A stretch of 64,000 bases of DNA from Amorphophallus konjac (taxonomy: Eukaryota; Streptophyta; Magnoliopsida; Alismatales; Araceae), in assembly GCA_022559845.1 (NCBI GenBank), contig CM040126.1, positions 124,224,886 to 124,288,885 on the forward strand, given 5' to 3'. Made by a program: the position numbers and the translations under genes. Within the stretch, counting starts at the first letter, position 1. Each line of letters begins with the position of its first letter. A model generated the notes under the pieces. It was given only the letters and a program-made list of their open reading frames with translations, made no database searches and was not told the DNA's origin. This document shows positions 33,435 to 44,722 of this stretch, piece by piece.

Positions 33435-36144
33435 AGAGAAGCGTACCCAACACCGAGTGAACACTCTGCCCGCCGAGCTGGCAACTACAAACCTCCGCGC
33501 AGGACCCTCGAACCTCAAGGAAGAACCGCCACACCTGAAAAGTAGGGGTGAGCCTCCTATCACTGGCTCAGTAGGGGTCTCGCAGAACCCCAACCGTAAA
33601 CAACGGCAGTAGCGAAAAGCAACAACTACATCATGAATAATAAACCTGGTGGCCGGTAAAACTCGGCGCTACAACTACTCCTACTATACCAGAAAACACT
33701 CCCCGATCTCACAGTCGGGGGACCACCGAAGTAACGAAAAAACCTCTGGCTATGCTACCAGGAGACCATCACGACACTATTATCGTAGAGGCCCGTCTCA
33801 CAGACAAGGGCCCCACCCAAGACCACACGATCCGGGTAGACACGATTACGACCTCGCCGTCATGATCCCTACACTGTCTAGGGAAAACCCTCGACCCCTA
33901 CCTCGAGGAAACACCTGGAACTACACACAAAACCACGTCTCGCAGATGGGAAACGGAAACTTGAGTCACGAGAAACTCACGTCACGTGACAGGAGTACCT
34001 GCCCACCAGAAGCAAGGCCGGATGCCTCCACTGACGACATAGTTCGCAGACTCAGGTGTCTCCCTACGATGCCCCAGGTGGAGACTTAGACACCTTACAA
34101 TAACCAGGAACACAGAACAAGGACTAGCTAGGGTCGCGCTCGTCAGTGCGGGTCCTATGCCGCTACCACGTGTGCATACACAGGCCATGCACCCTAGGTC
34201 ATATCCTCTAGCTGATTTTTCCCCCAAGCCCAGACTCAGGCTGTGCGAAAGGGCTCTACGGTAACCAGCCTAAAAACCATCTCTCTCGGGTAAGCCGCTC
34301 CACCACTCCCTGGTGGGTCAGCATACGCGTGCTGTAAGAAGGCTACGACTAGTGGAGAGTCACTAACGTGAACACGGAAAACTATGCATGCACCCATCGC
34401 GTGTAACACGGAGTAATAGGTTGCCCGGGGCCACCAGACTCTGGATGGTCCACTAGACCTACTAAACCCAACGATCCTTGAGTCATGCGACTCGGGTCAA
34501 GACTGCTACACGAGACGACACAACACCATCGATCTAGTCTAAACCCTAGGTTTGAAATCATGGTAGCATGATTCCCAAGGCAACTCATAAGCCGCAGAGT
34601 TGATCCCCTATCCAAGGGAAAAACGGGAAACCTCCATCCCCAGGCTGGGCGGCTGGACTCGCAGTCACAGGGCCAAACTCATGGCCCACTCGAAAAATGC
34701 TTTCCGGAGAACCCATGTCATGCGGGGAAAGCCCTCCGCACTCATGTCGACTCACGTCGACATGATCTAGCGAAATCATGAAAAGCCCGGAACACGCGGG
34801 GTCACTCGGACTTTCAAAACCCTTGGGCATGATAATCGAGGTAACACACTACCTCTTGACACCCCCAATACATGAACACGGAACCCACGGGGTGTCCGAT
34901 ACACTCATGGGGCCATAGGTTGATCATTGGGTCCCAACCGGACCGACCGGGGCCCAAACAATGCGAACGGAACACAACTAGCATGGAAACCAAGTAGCGG
35001 TCCTCCCTAGACCATCACCTCAAGTAGCGGCCCACTCTGGACTACAACCGGCAAGTGGCGGCCTCCACAGGACCGCTACTTGCCAAGAACACCTGGACTG
35101 ATACGGTCATCTCCAAACCATAACCGAGAGAATGCGGCCATGTCCCTGGCCGCAACTCGGAGGAAACGGTCAGACACCTGACCGCCCTCTCTAAACCCAT
35201 GAAGTGGCAGTCCTGGCCTGACCGCCACTATCAAGTGGCGGTCAGTCACGAGACTACTTTTTCAAACCGACATAACGGGACAAGTGGTGGTCCCCAGAAG
35301 ACCGCCTTATCAAGTGGCAGTTTCTGGTACGACTACCACTTGCTTCCGAGCCCAAAAACGGTGAACATCGCGAAAAACCCAATTCCATGCCCTGTTCACA
35401 CCCATGTGAATGGGAAAACAAGGGGAAACCATTCCTCAACCTCTCTAGCACTGAGAGACCCATTTAAACTCCAAAAACGTGATCAAAATGTGAAATCTGG
35501 CTTACACCCCCAAATCACACATTTTAACCCCGATGGAAAAATAAACCCTCTCGGCTTGCCTCGGGCTACCAAACTCATAAAAAATGAAGTACATGGGTTA
35601 AGGATACATCCCCCTACCGCCACCGAAGATTCCGCGCACTGATGACACCAATCGGCCAAAAAAATGATGCACGAACTGCCGCGGCGCCCCGACTAGCGGC
35701 CGAGCTTCGCCGTGCCTCCACCTCCTCGATCCTCATCCCATCCGCACCCGCTCTTTGTCCGCATCGCCTTCGCCTCACCCCCGCCTCGCTCCATCGGCCG
35801 TCGGAGAAGAGAGGGGAGAAAGAGAGGGCATGAGAGAAGAGAGAGGGAGAGAGTGAGAAATGAGAGATGGGGAGAGAGAAAGGGGTTGGTTTATATAGAA
35901 AATCTGGAAATTTTAGAAAATATCAAAAATATGAAAAAATACACCCCACGATCCTTGGAAAACGCACAACGCGTTGGTAATGTCCCGGAGTCAGAAAACG
36001 TAACGGTTCGCCATACACGGGATTCCAAAAGTTTGACACGTGAAAACACGCGTAAATCACAAAACTCAATCCGGGACCCACAAAAGCGATGCGAAACCCA
36101 TGGATCCTGATCCGAACAATATTAAAAAAATATAGGGCAATACA
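33435..36144 (-). repeat. Gypsy-1 5' LTR, main part
   Basis: Continues the Gypsy-1 LTR after Gypsy-2 excision of continuity; about 8407-8518 would be its other piece. From about 35157 it is homologous to 4389-5372. Minus-strand TATA box TATATAAACC at 35888-35897 and the same GA-rich tract (35808-35880). It ends GGGCAATACA at 36144 (plus orientation), versus GGGCGTTACA in the other LTR. The 33440-34980 section has no second copy in the window to compare with. Open frames there carry no domain. Confidence 0.75.
34985..35345. repeat. GCGGTC/GACCGC palindrome array (Gypsy-1 LTR, right copy)
   Basis: About nine units: AGCGGTCCTCCCTAGACC, GCGGCCTCCACAGGACCGCT, GCGGCCATGTCCCTGGCCGC, ACGGTCAGACACCTGACCGC, GCAGTCCTGGCCTGACCGCC and others. 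Most are introduced by CAAGTG or CAAGTA. The Copia-1 insertion point in the sister LTR corresponds to about 35157, in the linker between GGCCGC and ACGGTC units. Confidence 0.88.
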
Positions 36145-36336
36145 ACTCTATTGGCACAACTTACTAAGTGGCGTGCACGTACCGACTGGGCTGAGAGTGT
36201 TACTCACTGAGTGCCAACACGTTCTGACCTGTGGTCGAGAGCTGTTCCCGATGTGACGTTTTTAAACTAGTTACCGTAGGGCCCCTTATCTTTGTAGCTA
36301 GGGTCCGACGGGGGTAAAAACTAGCTAGTGGACCTG
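36145..36336. other. 192-bp spacer between Gypsy-1 and Gypsy-3
   Basis: No repeat, LTR or coding signal recognised. It is the only stretch between the two nests. The five bases ACCTG at 36332-36336 are the expected Gypsy-3 target duplication; the partner lies to the right of the window. Confidence 0.5.
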
Positions 36337-37788
36337 TGTCACGCCCCGAGCGCGGAAGGGACCCGGGAGAACGCGACGAGTTTATATCAATCATGTAAAT
36401 CAGAGCAAGTAGAATTTCGACATCAAAATAGAGTGCGCAATAAGATGAGCTTTTGAAACATAATCAAACACTGATACCAGTGATAATAACAAACCCATAA
36501 ATAAAGTCACATACTCCAAGACTTAACAATACGAACCAGGCCCGCGAGCCTTAACTATTACAACACATTGACATAACACCATATCCAACGACAAGACTCC
36601 TAAGAATAAACTAAGGACGACAAGACACAATAAGTGGTAGTAGCACGACGCTTGCAGATTCTACGCTCATCACTCTTGCTCCTGCCCATCTGAGTCTGAG
36701 TCATGGTCCGTATTACCTGAAAAGTTTGGGGACAAGAACTTGGTGAGCGAACGCTCAGTAGGAATTATATCTCAAGAACTAGCAATTGGTTTAAGTAATT
36801 ACCTTTTTCAAATGCAAGTCTAGCATGTAAAACATGTAAAATAGAATGCTATGGAATTGAACATGATAACGAGAGGAAATAACATGTATTGTTGATCCAA
36901 GATAGGGAATTTCAAGTATTCAAGATTTCAAGAATGAGTACCAAGTATATCAATAAAGTCATTCATGTCATGAGATAATGGCTATTAACAAGTAAGTACT
37001 TTGCCCATTCCGGGCCACGCAAGTCGTGTCAAGTCAATCAAGTCAAGCACGCGAGAGAGAGATAGAGATATAGTGGAGATATCGTAGATTCAAGCAAGTA
37101 CTTCGGTGCAATGTCACACCGTGATCAATATAACTCCCATGGGCACAAGTACTTTCGGGTGCTCCTCCCAGGACCAGATCGGGCCCTATATGCGCTGACA
37201 TTGTTACATGAAATATCTAGACAACCACTTTATGTATAGCCATGGAATTCCAAGAATAAACTCATGTAAGATATCAAGATAGATTTGTGGATAGGTTCCA
37301 CGGAATTCAAGGAAATAGCTTTTAGAGTTCAAAAATTGATAATGACGGTATAGTCATGAGTGTCGATAAAACTGGGTAGATTTAGTTCCCCAATTGGGTA
37401 CCATAACAAATAGGTATCCATATATATGGATGGTCACCCATTTGATATAGAATTGAGGTCCACAAGAACAACATATCAATGATATGATGTCCACATTCCA
37501 TTAAGAATATACTCATGATATCCACATAGCATATCATGAGGGCCGATATACCATGTTTCTAAAGAGTGACATGGAAAAATAGTGTAAAGGGTTTTTAGGG
37601 TACAACCTGCTCAGTCGGCCTTGAGGGAATCCAAGGCTCGAGAAGTCTTACGGAGGTCTCTATGACTAACTTGCTATTCCAAAGGAACGGAATGTCCAAT
37701 GGAGAGCTTGTAGGTCACCGAGAATTGAGGGGTAATGCGATAACCATCGTGAAACATGGAACTATATTCACGGAATGGAACATAGTGC

Positions 37789-37790
<2 letters not shown>

Positions 37791-37877
<87 letters not shown>
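37791..37877. repeat. (AT)n(GT)n microsatellite in Gypsy-3 LTR
   Basis: About 17 AT repeats (37791-37824) followed by about 26 GT repeats. At the equivalent place Gypsy-4 has only a short AT run (60300-60318). Confidence 0.97.
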
Positions 37878-37879
<2 letters not shown>

Positions 37880-37974
37880 GATATAGAAAAACCCTCGGTT
37901 CACAGAAAGTAGTATGAAATAATTACACAGGAAATTAGCGACTTAATCTAAGTCATTACTTATCAAATTAACAC

Positions 37975-38450
37975 CTTTTACAGGGGCGTTTATTTATAAT
38001 TTGACGACTTATACAGGGGTCGTCCATTATATAATTCTATTTTGTAGGAATTTCTATATTCTGAATTTTAACAAAAACGCGCCTTGGACAGGGGCGTTAC
38101 TTTTAAATTAGCGCCCTTTGGTGGGGCGTCAGTTCTATAAGAGACGGCCTATATCAGGTCGTTAATTCAAGTTCATCCAAGATTTAACATGAACAGTGAA
38201 AATTTCCAGATAATACAATTTTGGGACAACAAGTTACATGGTCAGGACAAGAAAAATAGCAAGATTCAAGGGGTATAATCATGCATTAGATTGGATTCAT
38301 GGTTTCATAGATATAAATTTTTTAAACATGAGTATTTAATAATTTCAAAGAATTGACGACTCCTGGGCAGGGCATCAGATCTTGAATTAGCGCCCTGGGC
38401 TGGGTCGCTTCTTTTAAATTAGCGCCCTTGGCAGGGTCGCTTATTTTAAA
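37975..38450. repeat. ACGCCC/GGGCGT dyad array, Gypsy-3 LTR leader
   Basis: Units include ACGACTTATACAGGGGTCGT, GCGCCTTGGACAGGGGCGTT, GCGCCCTTTGGTGGGGCGTC, ACGGCCTATATCAGGTCGTT, GCGCCCTGGGCTGGGTCGCT and GCGCCCTTGGCAGGGTCGCT. AT-rich linkers (TTTTAAATTA, ATTATATAATTC) separate them. Confidence 0.9.
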
Positions 38451-39149
38451 ATCTTACAGAACCTTTGAAAAAGCAATAAGACTATATGCATGAGATCATG
38501 GATGATATTATTACATAATCTATGCTAGTTTGGGCTACGTTTCTTGAGAAAACCTACAATATGATCATGATTTATGCTTGTTTGGGCTACGAGACTTGAG
38601 ATAACCTACCTCTGTGGATGATCTGGTGAACAGGATGAAGGTCTGAAGCTTTTACGATGGTCTGTCTCAAACAACAGCAGGATGAAGAATGCACTTCGTG
38701 GTTCACAGGAGGAAGAAAATGATGACGATGAATGCCCGTGGTCTAGTGCAGGCCTCAGCAGGATGACGGGGGAAGCAGAGGAACGCCTTCACACGTTCGT
38801 CAGCAGGAAGAAGAATGAAGAAGAGGGAGCTCCCCTTCACGTTGCAGTCAACAGGAAGAAGAGGAAGAAGCCTTCCTTACTTGCATTCGCAGCAGCAGGA
38901 TGGCATTGATGCAGCAGTAACGTTGCTACGATCGACGGAGACGTAGTTTTATAGGGTTGTGTGGGTTCTGGGGGATTCAAATGATCAGATACGGAAGGGA
39001 TTTTTGATCAAGATTGGTAAGGTTTCAAACCTACTATGCATGGACCTCACCCCTTCCAAGATAGCAGCCGCCTGCTCCCATTTGCATCGGAGAACCCTAA
39101 CACAGGCCATGCAGCGAACGAGCATGCCTTAATTTAACTCTCGGGGAAA

Positions 39150-39385
39150 GAGACGTCTGAGACAAGAGCGTCTTTTCATTAAGCAGCGCCCTCACCAGAG
39201 GGCGTGTTTTTATAAAATGACGCCGTAACTAGGGTCATCTTTTACATTTTCCATATTTTGGAGCTAAATTTCTATTTTTTTCTTGGTATGAATTAGGGCC
39301 CATGATCAGGGCGTTATTTATACAACTAACGCCTTAAGAGAGGGCGTTATTTAATTAGCGCCTTAAGGAAGGGCGTTATTTCTTT
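39150..39385. repeat. ACGCCC/GGGCGT dyad array, Gypsy-3 U3
   Basis: Units GCGCCCTCACCAGAGGGCGT, ACGCCGTAACTAGGGTCAT, GGGCCCATGATCAGGGCGTT, ACGCCTTAAGAGAGGGCGTT and GCGCCTTAAGGAAGGGCGTT. Each ends in TTATTT or similar. They lie upstream of the minus-strand TATA box. Confidence 0.9.
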
Positions 39386-39511
39386 TTGGCCCAATTTTTA
39401 TGTATTTCTCTTGGGTGGTTTTACGTTTATTAAGTACCTCTAATCATATATATCAATTATTTTTATTCGTTTGGAATATTTTATTCCTTATTAATTATCT
39501 GGGGTATTACA

Positions 39512-39524
39512 CCCTCCCCCACTT
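39512..39524 (-). other. polypurine tract of Gypsy-3
   Basis: Minus strand AAGTGGGGGAGGG directly before the LTR start TGTAATACCCC; same tract as in Gypsy-2 and Gypsy-4. Confidence 0.95.
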
Positions 39525-39591
39525 AAAAGAATTTGGTCCCCAAATTCAATTGCGTGAAATGGAGACATGGAGGGTATAGAGTACTTATGAT

Positions 39592-42500
39592 TTAGAACAA
39601 TTCTGGATATCTTCTTCGCATAGATTCCTCAGTTTCCCATGTAGCTTCTTGTTCCGAGCATTTGTTCCACTGTATTTTTACCACGGGTATGGTCTTGTTT
39701 CTTAAGACTCGGACCTCTCGATCAAGAATCTTCATTGGCTTCTGTTCGTATGTGAAGTCCCTCTGAATTACCAAATTACTATGATCAATGACGTGGAAAG
39801 GGTCATGTACATACTTCTTCAGCATGGAAATGTGGAACACGTTGTGCACTTCCGACAATTGGGGAGGTAAATCAAGACGATAGGCTACCTCGCCCACTCT
39901 TGCCAATATTTCGAATGGACCAATGAATCTTGGTGTGAGCTTGTCTTTAACTCCGAACCTCTTTATTCCTCGACCGGGTGAGATCTTGAGGTAAACATGA
40001 TCTCCGACTTGGAACTCTAATTCCCTTCTTCTATTATTTGCATAAGATTTCTATCGGGATTGTGCTACTTTGAGTCTTTCCCGGATAAGTTCAACCTTCT
40101 CTGTTGTATTTCTTACAATATCAGGCCCTAGTAGTTGCTTCTCGCCAACCTCATCCCAACATATAGGAGATCGGCAACTCCTGCCGTACAAGGCTTCAAA
40201 TGGAGCCATCTGTATACTGGCTTGGTAACTATTGTTGTATGCAAACTCGGCTAGGGGCAAATGATCATGCTAGCCTCCGCCAAAGTCAATAATACAAGCG
40301 CATAGCATGTCTTCAACTATTTGGTTTGTTCTCTCGGTCTGACCGTCGGTCTGGGGATGAAAAGCAGTACTGTAGTTGAGCTTTGTCCCCAAAGAGTGTT
40401 GTAGACCCTTCCAGAAATGAGAAGTGAAGCGAGGGTCTCGATCAGACACGATTGACGTTGGGACTCCATGCAATCTCACGATCTCCTTAATATACAATGT
40501 GGCCAAAACATCAACCGACCATCGATTTTTAATTGGCAAGAAATGCGCTGACTTGGTCAGTCGGTCGATGATTACCCAAATACCATCATGTCCGCCTCTA
40601 GACTTAGGCAATCCCATGATGAAATCTATACCAATTCCTTCCCATTTCCATTTGGGAATATCAAGGGGGTGTAACTTTCTGGCGGGTCTTTGGTGTTCTG
40701 CTTTTACTTGTTGGCACGTGAGACAGCGAGACACAAAGTCCGCTACCTCCCTCTTCATGTTTGGCCACCAGAAAGTTCTTTTTAGATCTTTGTACATCTT
40801 AGTTGCTGCAGGATGAATGGTATACCTAGAGCGGTGAGCTTCATCTAGAATCTTCCTTTTCAACTCAGGACAGTCCGGAACACATGTCCTTTCCTGAAAC
40901 ATTAGTCTTCCATCAATTGCTATTTTGAACCCGATTCTTTGATCTAGTTTCTCCCTGAGTTCAATCATTCCAGGATCTTCATCTTGCAACTTTTTGATTT
41001 CGGATAGCAAATCTGGATGCACACTCATGTGAGACAGTGTAATACACCCATCTTTCTGGTCCGTGCTTATATTTAATCTAGAGAATTCCTCTAATAGTTT
41101 CCATTCCCGTATCATACAGCTGGCTATAAGGGTTCTCGGCTTTCGACTCAAGGCATCAGCTACCGAATTCCCTTTACCGGGGTGATATTGAATAGTGAAA
41201 TCAAAGTCTTTTAAATATTCCATCCATCGACGTTGTCTCATATTAAGCTCCTTCTGAGAGAATAGATATTTGAGGCTCTTATGATCGGAGAATACTGTGA
41301 ATTGTTCTCCGTAGAGATAATGTCTCCAGATCTTTAGTGCAAATACTACCGCGGCCAATTCCAAATCATGCACCGGGTAGTTTTCTTCATGCTTCTTCAA
41401 CTGCCTAGAAGAGTATGCAATAACTCTCCCCTGTTGTATTAACACACAACCGAGGCCAATACCGGAAGCATCGGTATATACCTCATACTTCTCTCCTTCA
41501 ATAGGAAGGGCCAAGACTGGAGCAGTGGTCAAACGGTCCTTCAATGTTTGGAAGCTCTGTTCACATTCCTCATTCCACTCATATGGCACTTCCTTGCGGG
41601 TCAACCTGGTGAGGGGTACTGTAATCCTTGAGAAGTTTTTAATAAAACGTCGGTAATAACCAGCAAGACCAAGGAAACTCCTAATTTCTGTTACATTTGA
41701 TGGTTGTTCCCAATTCTTTACCGCTTCAACCTTTGCGGGGTCCACTGAGATTCCATCTTTTGAAATTACATGTCCTAAGAAGGACACTTCTTCCAGTCAA
41801 AACTCGCATTTGCTAAATTTGGCATATAATTGATTATCCCTCAATATCTACAATGCTATTCTTAAATGCACTTCATGCTCCTCTTCAGACTTTGAATATA
41901 TCAGGATATCGTCGATAAAAACCACAATAAATTTGTCCAAATGCGGTCTAAAGATGCTATTCATAAGCTGCATAAAACCTGCAGGGGCATTTGTTAGTCC
42001 AAAAGGCATAACAGTAAATTCATAATGCCCGTACCTGCTACGAAATGCAGTTTTGTGAATATCCTCGTCCTTGATCCTCAATTGGTGATAACCTGATCGA
42101 AGATCAATTTTTGAGAAATACTTTGCTCCAGAAATCTGATCGAAGAGTTCATCAATTCTTGGCAGCGGGTATTTATTCTTGATAGTAAGGTGGTTCAGCT
42201 GCCGATAATCGATGCACAGTCTCATCGATCCATCCTTCTTCTTGACGAACAACACTGGTGCTCCCCACGGGGAAGTACTTGGTCTGATAAATCCTTTCTT
42301 CAATAGCTCCATTAGCTGTTCCTTAATTCCTTTAATTCTGCGGGGGACATTCTGTAGGGTGTTTTGGAAACAGGTCCGGCACCCGGAACAAGGTCTATAG
42401 TGAACGAGACCTCTCTCTCTGGTGGCAAACCAGGCAAATCTTCAGGGAAAATATCAGAGAACTCCCGAACCACTAGAATGTCTTCTAGTCTAGCTACCTT

Positions 42501-43031
42501 AGCCTCTGTGGCAGTTACAAATGCTAAGAATGCCTCGCATCCTTTGTTGATAAGTTTATGGGCTCGAAGAGAGATGACTGGTGATCTCTTCCGGGGAGTA
42601 ACGTAAGTTAACTCCGGGTAATCCACAAAATTTACTTTTCCATTTCGACAATCTACAGTTGCCCGATAGGTGGATAGCCAATCGGCCCCTAGAATTACAT
42701 CGTACTCTTTCAGATCTAAGCATATTAAATTTGCAGGTAAATTGTGGCCTTTAACCATAATCTTACAATTAGGGTAATGGAAAGTGACATCAGACTCGTT
42801 CCCTAACGGGGTAGAAATCACTAAGTTTATCCATTCCGGTTCCATAGAGAATGAAGCAGCAAATTTCTTTGAAACAAAAGAATGTGTGGCGCCAGTATCA
42901 AACAGTACTTGAGCAGATTTAGAGCAGACAGTCAAAATACCTTCCACCAACCCACCCTCGGTTGGTTCCGTCTCTTGGAGAGCTTGTAAATGTCCTTGCT
43001 TCTTTGCTTCTCTTCCTTTGTCTCGGCTCAC
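39592..43031 (-). pseudogene. pol: Gypsy-3 pol: protease, RT, RNase H, integrase, chromodomain-like tail
   Basis: Protease VLFDTGATHSFVSKKFA near 42895 and EYDVILGADWLSTY near 42690. Reverse transcriptase [33 protein letters not shown] and [11 protein letters not shown] near 41915. RNase [45 protein letters not shown]. Integrase HHCC (HRSRYTIHP ... [11 protein letters not shown]), then [42 protein letters not shown] and [15 protein letters not shown]-terminus GEVAYRLDL and a chromodomain-like block ending RYPELF at 39592. Breaks: frameshift near 42312; TAG at 41848 (Gln in Gypsy-4); a stop near 41788-41800; TAG near 40267 (Trp site); TAG at 40051 (Gln site); frameshift or stop near 39907. Confidence 0.94.
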
Positions 43032-43043
43032 TTTGCTCGTTCA

Positions 43044-43940
43044 TCATCGGACAATCGGGAATACAGTGTTCTTTACTCCCACAACGAAGGCATGCTCAAG
43101 CCATCTCCAGCATTCCGCAGCCGGATGACCCGGCTTGTCGCAATATTTACAATTCTCCTTAGGCGGCGCCGTGATGGAGAAAGGTTTGTTGTTGCCTTTC
43201 TTGAATTTCTTCTCTTTGGAGGGTTCACCTCCATTATTGGTCCGCTTCTTAAAAGACGGTTTAAAAGTGTTGGGGCTTGTAACATTCTCCCTTTTATCCT
43301 TACCACGGATTTTGTCAGACAGTTCCGTGGCGTCTTCTAGCAACTGGGTACGACGTACCATCTCTGAGTATACTTGGATATCCAAGGGAGCGAGCTGGGT
43401 GATATACTGGGGTCGTAACCCATTCAAGAACCTTCTTGACTTCATCTTTTCAGTGCAAACTAAATGTGGTGCATATCTAGATAACCGGGAGAACTGGGCT
43501 TCATAGTCAGCTACCGACAGGGATCGTTGCTTCAAGGCAGCAAATTACGCGGCCTTTTTCTCCTGAACATGGTCGGAGAAATACTTGCTATTGAAATGCT
43601 CGACAAATTCTACCCAAGTAACATGATTTTAGGGTAAGGTGGCCTCAACAGACTCCCACCAAGCACGAGTGTCCCGTTCTAGTTGGAACGTGGCTAGAAG
43701 CACCCTTTCATCATCTGCGCATTGCATGACGCGGAAGATCCGTTCGATCTCTTTTATCCAATTCTCTGCATCCTCAGGGTTTGATGATCCTGCGAACCTC
43801 GGAGGGTTGAGGTTCCTAAAACTCCGATGGAGGTCACCAGCTCCATGGTGTGCCCCACCTTGAGCCACCTGTTGCAAGGCCTGGGTCAGGCCCTGAACAG
43901 TTCGTTGCATCTCACGCCATTGTGCGCGTTCAGCAGCCAT
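43044..43940 (-). pseudogene. gag: Gypsy-3 gag (broken)
   Basis: Start MAAERAQWREMQRTVQG at 43940. Capsid-type core NWIKEIERIFRVMQC and FQLERDTRAWWESV. After a break near 43540-43628 it continues with LSVADYEAQFSRLSRYAPHL, a basic linker and the zinc knuckle CKYCDKPGHPAAEC (near 43140). A frameshift near 43110 moves the second knuckle (CLRCGSKEHCIPDC) into another frame. Equivalent to Gypsy-2 gag at 11884-12846. Confidence 0.92.
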
Positions 43941-44089
43941 AGTCCTACAAGTAGTGAACCTTAATTAGTTTCATGTTGAAATTTGTAGTCAGATGCCCTA
44001 CGAGGACTTATACCCACGGCACTACCCATCCTCACAGTTTGGGATAGATCTATCCTTGGACTTGGGTTTCCTAGGACTTGAAATCCTAG

Positions 44090-44101
44090 GCTCTGATACC
44101 A
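44090..44101 (-). other. primer binding site of Gypsy-3
   Basis: Minus strand TGGTATCAGAGC, seven bases from the 5' LTR edge at 44109. Confidence 0.95.
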
Positions 44102-44108
44102 CAAAAAC

Positions 44109-44722
44109 TGTCACGCCCCGAGCGCGGAAGGGACCCGGGAGAACGCGACGAGTTTATATCAATCATGTCAATCAGAGCAAGTAGAATTTTGACATCAAAA
44201 TAGAGTGTGCAATAAGATGAGCTTTTGAAACATAATCAAACACTGATACCAGTGATAATAACAAACCCATAAATAAAGTCACATACTCTAAGACTTAACA
44301 ATACGAACCAGGCCCACGAGCCTTAACTATTATAACACATTGACATAACACCATATCGAACGACAAGACTCCTAAGAATAAACTAAGGATGACAAGACAC
44401 AATAAGTGGTAGTAGCACGACGCTTGCAGATTCTACGCTCATCACTCTTGCTCCAGCCCATCTGAGTCCGAGTCATGGTCCGTATTACCTGAAAAGTTTG
44501 GGGACAAGAACTTGGTGAGCGAACGCTCAGTAGGAATTATATCTCAAGAACTAGCAATTGGTTTAAGTAATTACCTTTTTCAAATGCAAGTCTAGCATGT
44601 AAAACATGTAAAATAGAATGCTATGGAATTGAACATGATAACGAGATGAAATAACATGTATTGTTGATCCAAGATAGGGAATTTCAAGTATTCAAGATTT
44701 CAAGAACGAGTACCAAGTTTAT
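44109..44722 (-). repeat. Gypsy-3 5' LTR, inner 614 bp only
   Basis: Nearly identical to 36337-36955 (a handful of substitutions), indicating a fairly recent Gypsy-3 insertion. Similarity stops at ACCAAGT near 44717, where the Tat-like element begins after a TTTAT that would be its target duplication. Confidence 0.93.

Larger units (their letters stand above)
4389..36144 (-). mobile_element. Gypsy-1: outermost Ty3/Gypsy element without recognisable gag-pol
   Basis: Minus-strand LTR element now split by two insertions. The 3' LTR right part is 4389-5372 (left part displaced by Copia-1). The internal region starts at 5373. The 5' LTR is divided by Gypsy-2 into a short piece ending at 8518 and 33440-36144. 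LTR identity is shown by 4389-5372 matching about 35157-36144 almost throughout. On the minus strand the internal 3' end reads GAGGATGAAATTTCTTTAAGGGGG directly before TGTAACGCCC, the usual 3' end of Tekay-type chromoviruses. The internal region is only about 3 kb and shows no gag or pol domain. It may be a large retrotransposon derivative (non-autonomous) or an extremely decayed copy. Confidence 0.7.
36337..39511 (-). repeat. Gypsy-3 3' LTR
   Basis: 3175 bp, starts TGTCACGCCCCGAG, ends GGGGTATTACA. Minus-strand TATA box CTATAAAAC at 38945-38954. ACGCCC/GGGCGT palindromes occur on both sides of the promoter: 39150-39385 in U3 and 37975-38450 in the transcribed leader. The block 37130-37200 (GGGTGCTCCTCCCAGGACC) and the block 37600-37670 are shared with Gypsy-4 and, inverted, with Gypsy-2. 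The open frame 38682-38909 is not supported as a gene. Confidence 0.93.
36337..44722 (-). mobile_element. Gypsy-3: Tekay-like chromoviral Ty3/Gypsy element
   Basis: Minus strand: 3' LTR 36337-39511, PPT, pol 39592-43031, gag 43044-43940, PBS 44090-44101, then only the first 614 bp of the 5' LTR (44109-44722) before the Tat-like insertion. The rest of the 5' LTR is not found up to 64000, so either it lies beyond the window or it was lost. The coding region is recognisable end to end with few breaks, most of them single C-to-T or G-to-A stops. It is the best reference in the window for the Tekay-like proteins. Confidence 0.93.

Noticed and set aside
33649..34089. 146-codon open frame in the Gypsy-1 LTR
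   Set aside because: No domain, lies within an LTR, no second copy available for comparison.
38682..38909. 75-codon acidic open frame in the Gypsy-3 LTR
   Set aside because: Plus-strand frame in a minus-strand LTR, not preserved in the Gypsy-4 LTR, GA-rich composition.
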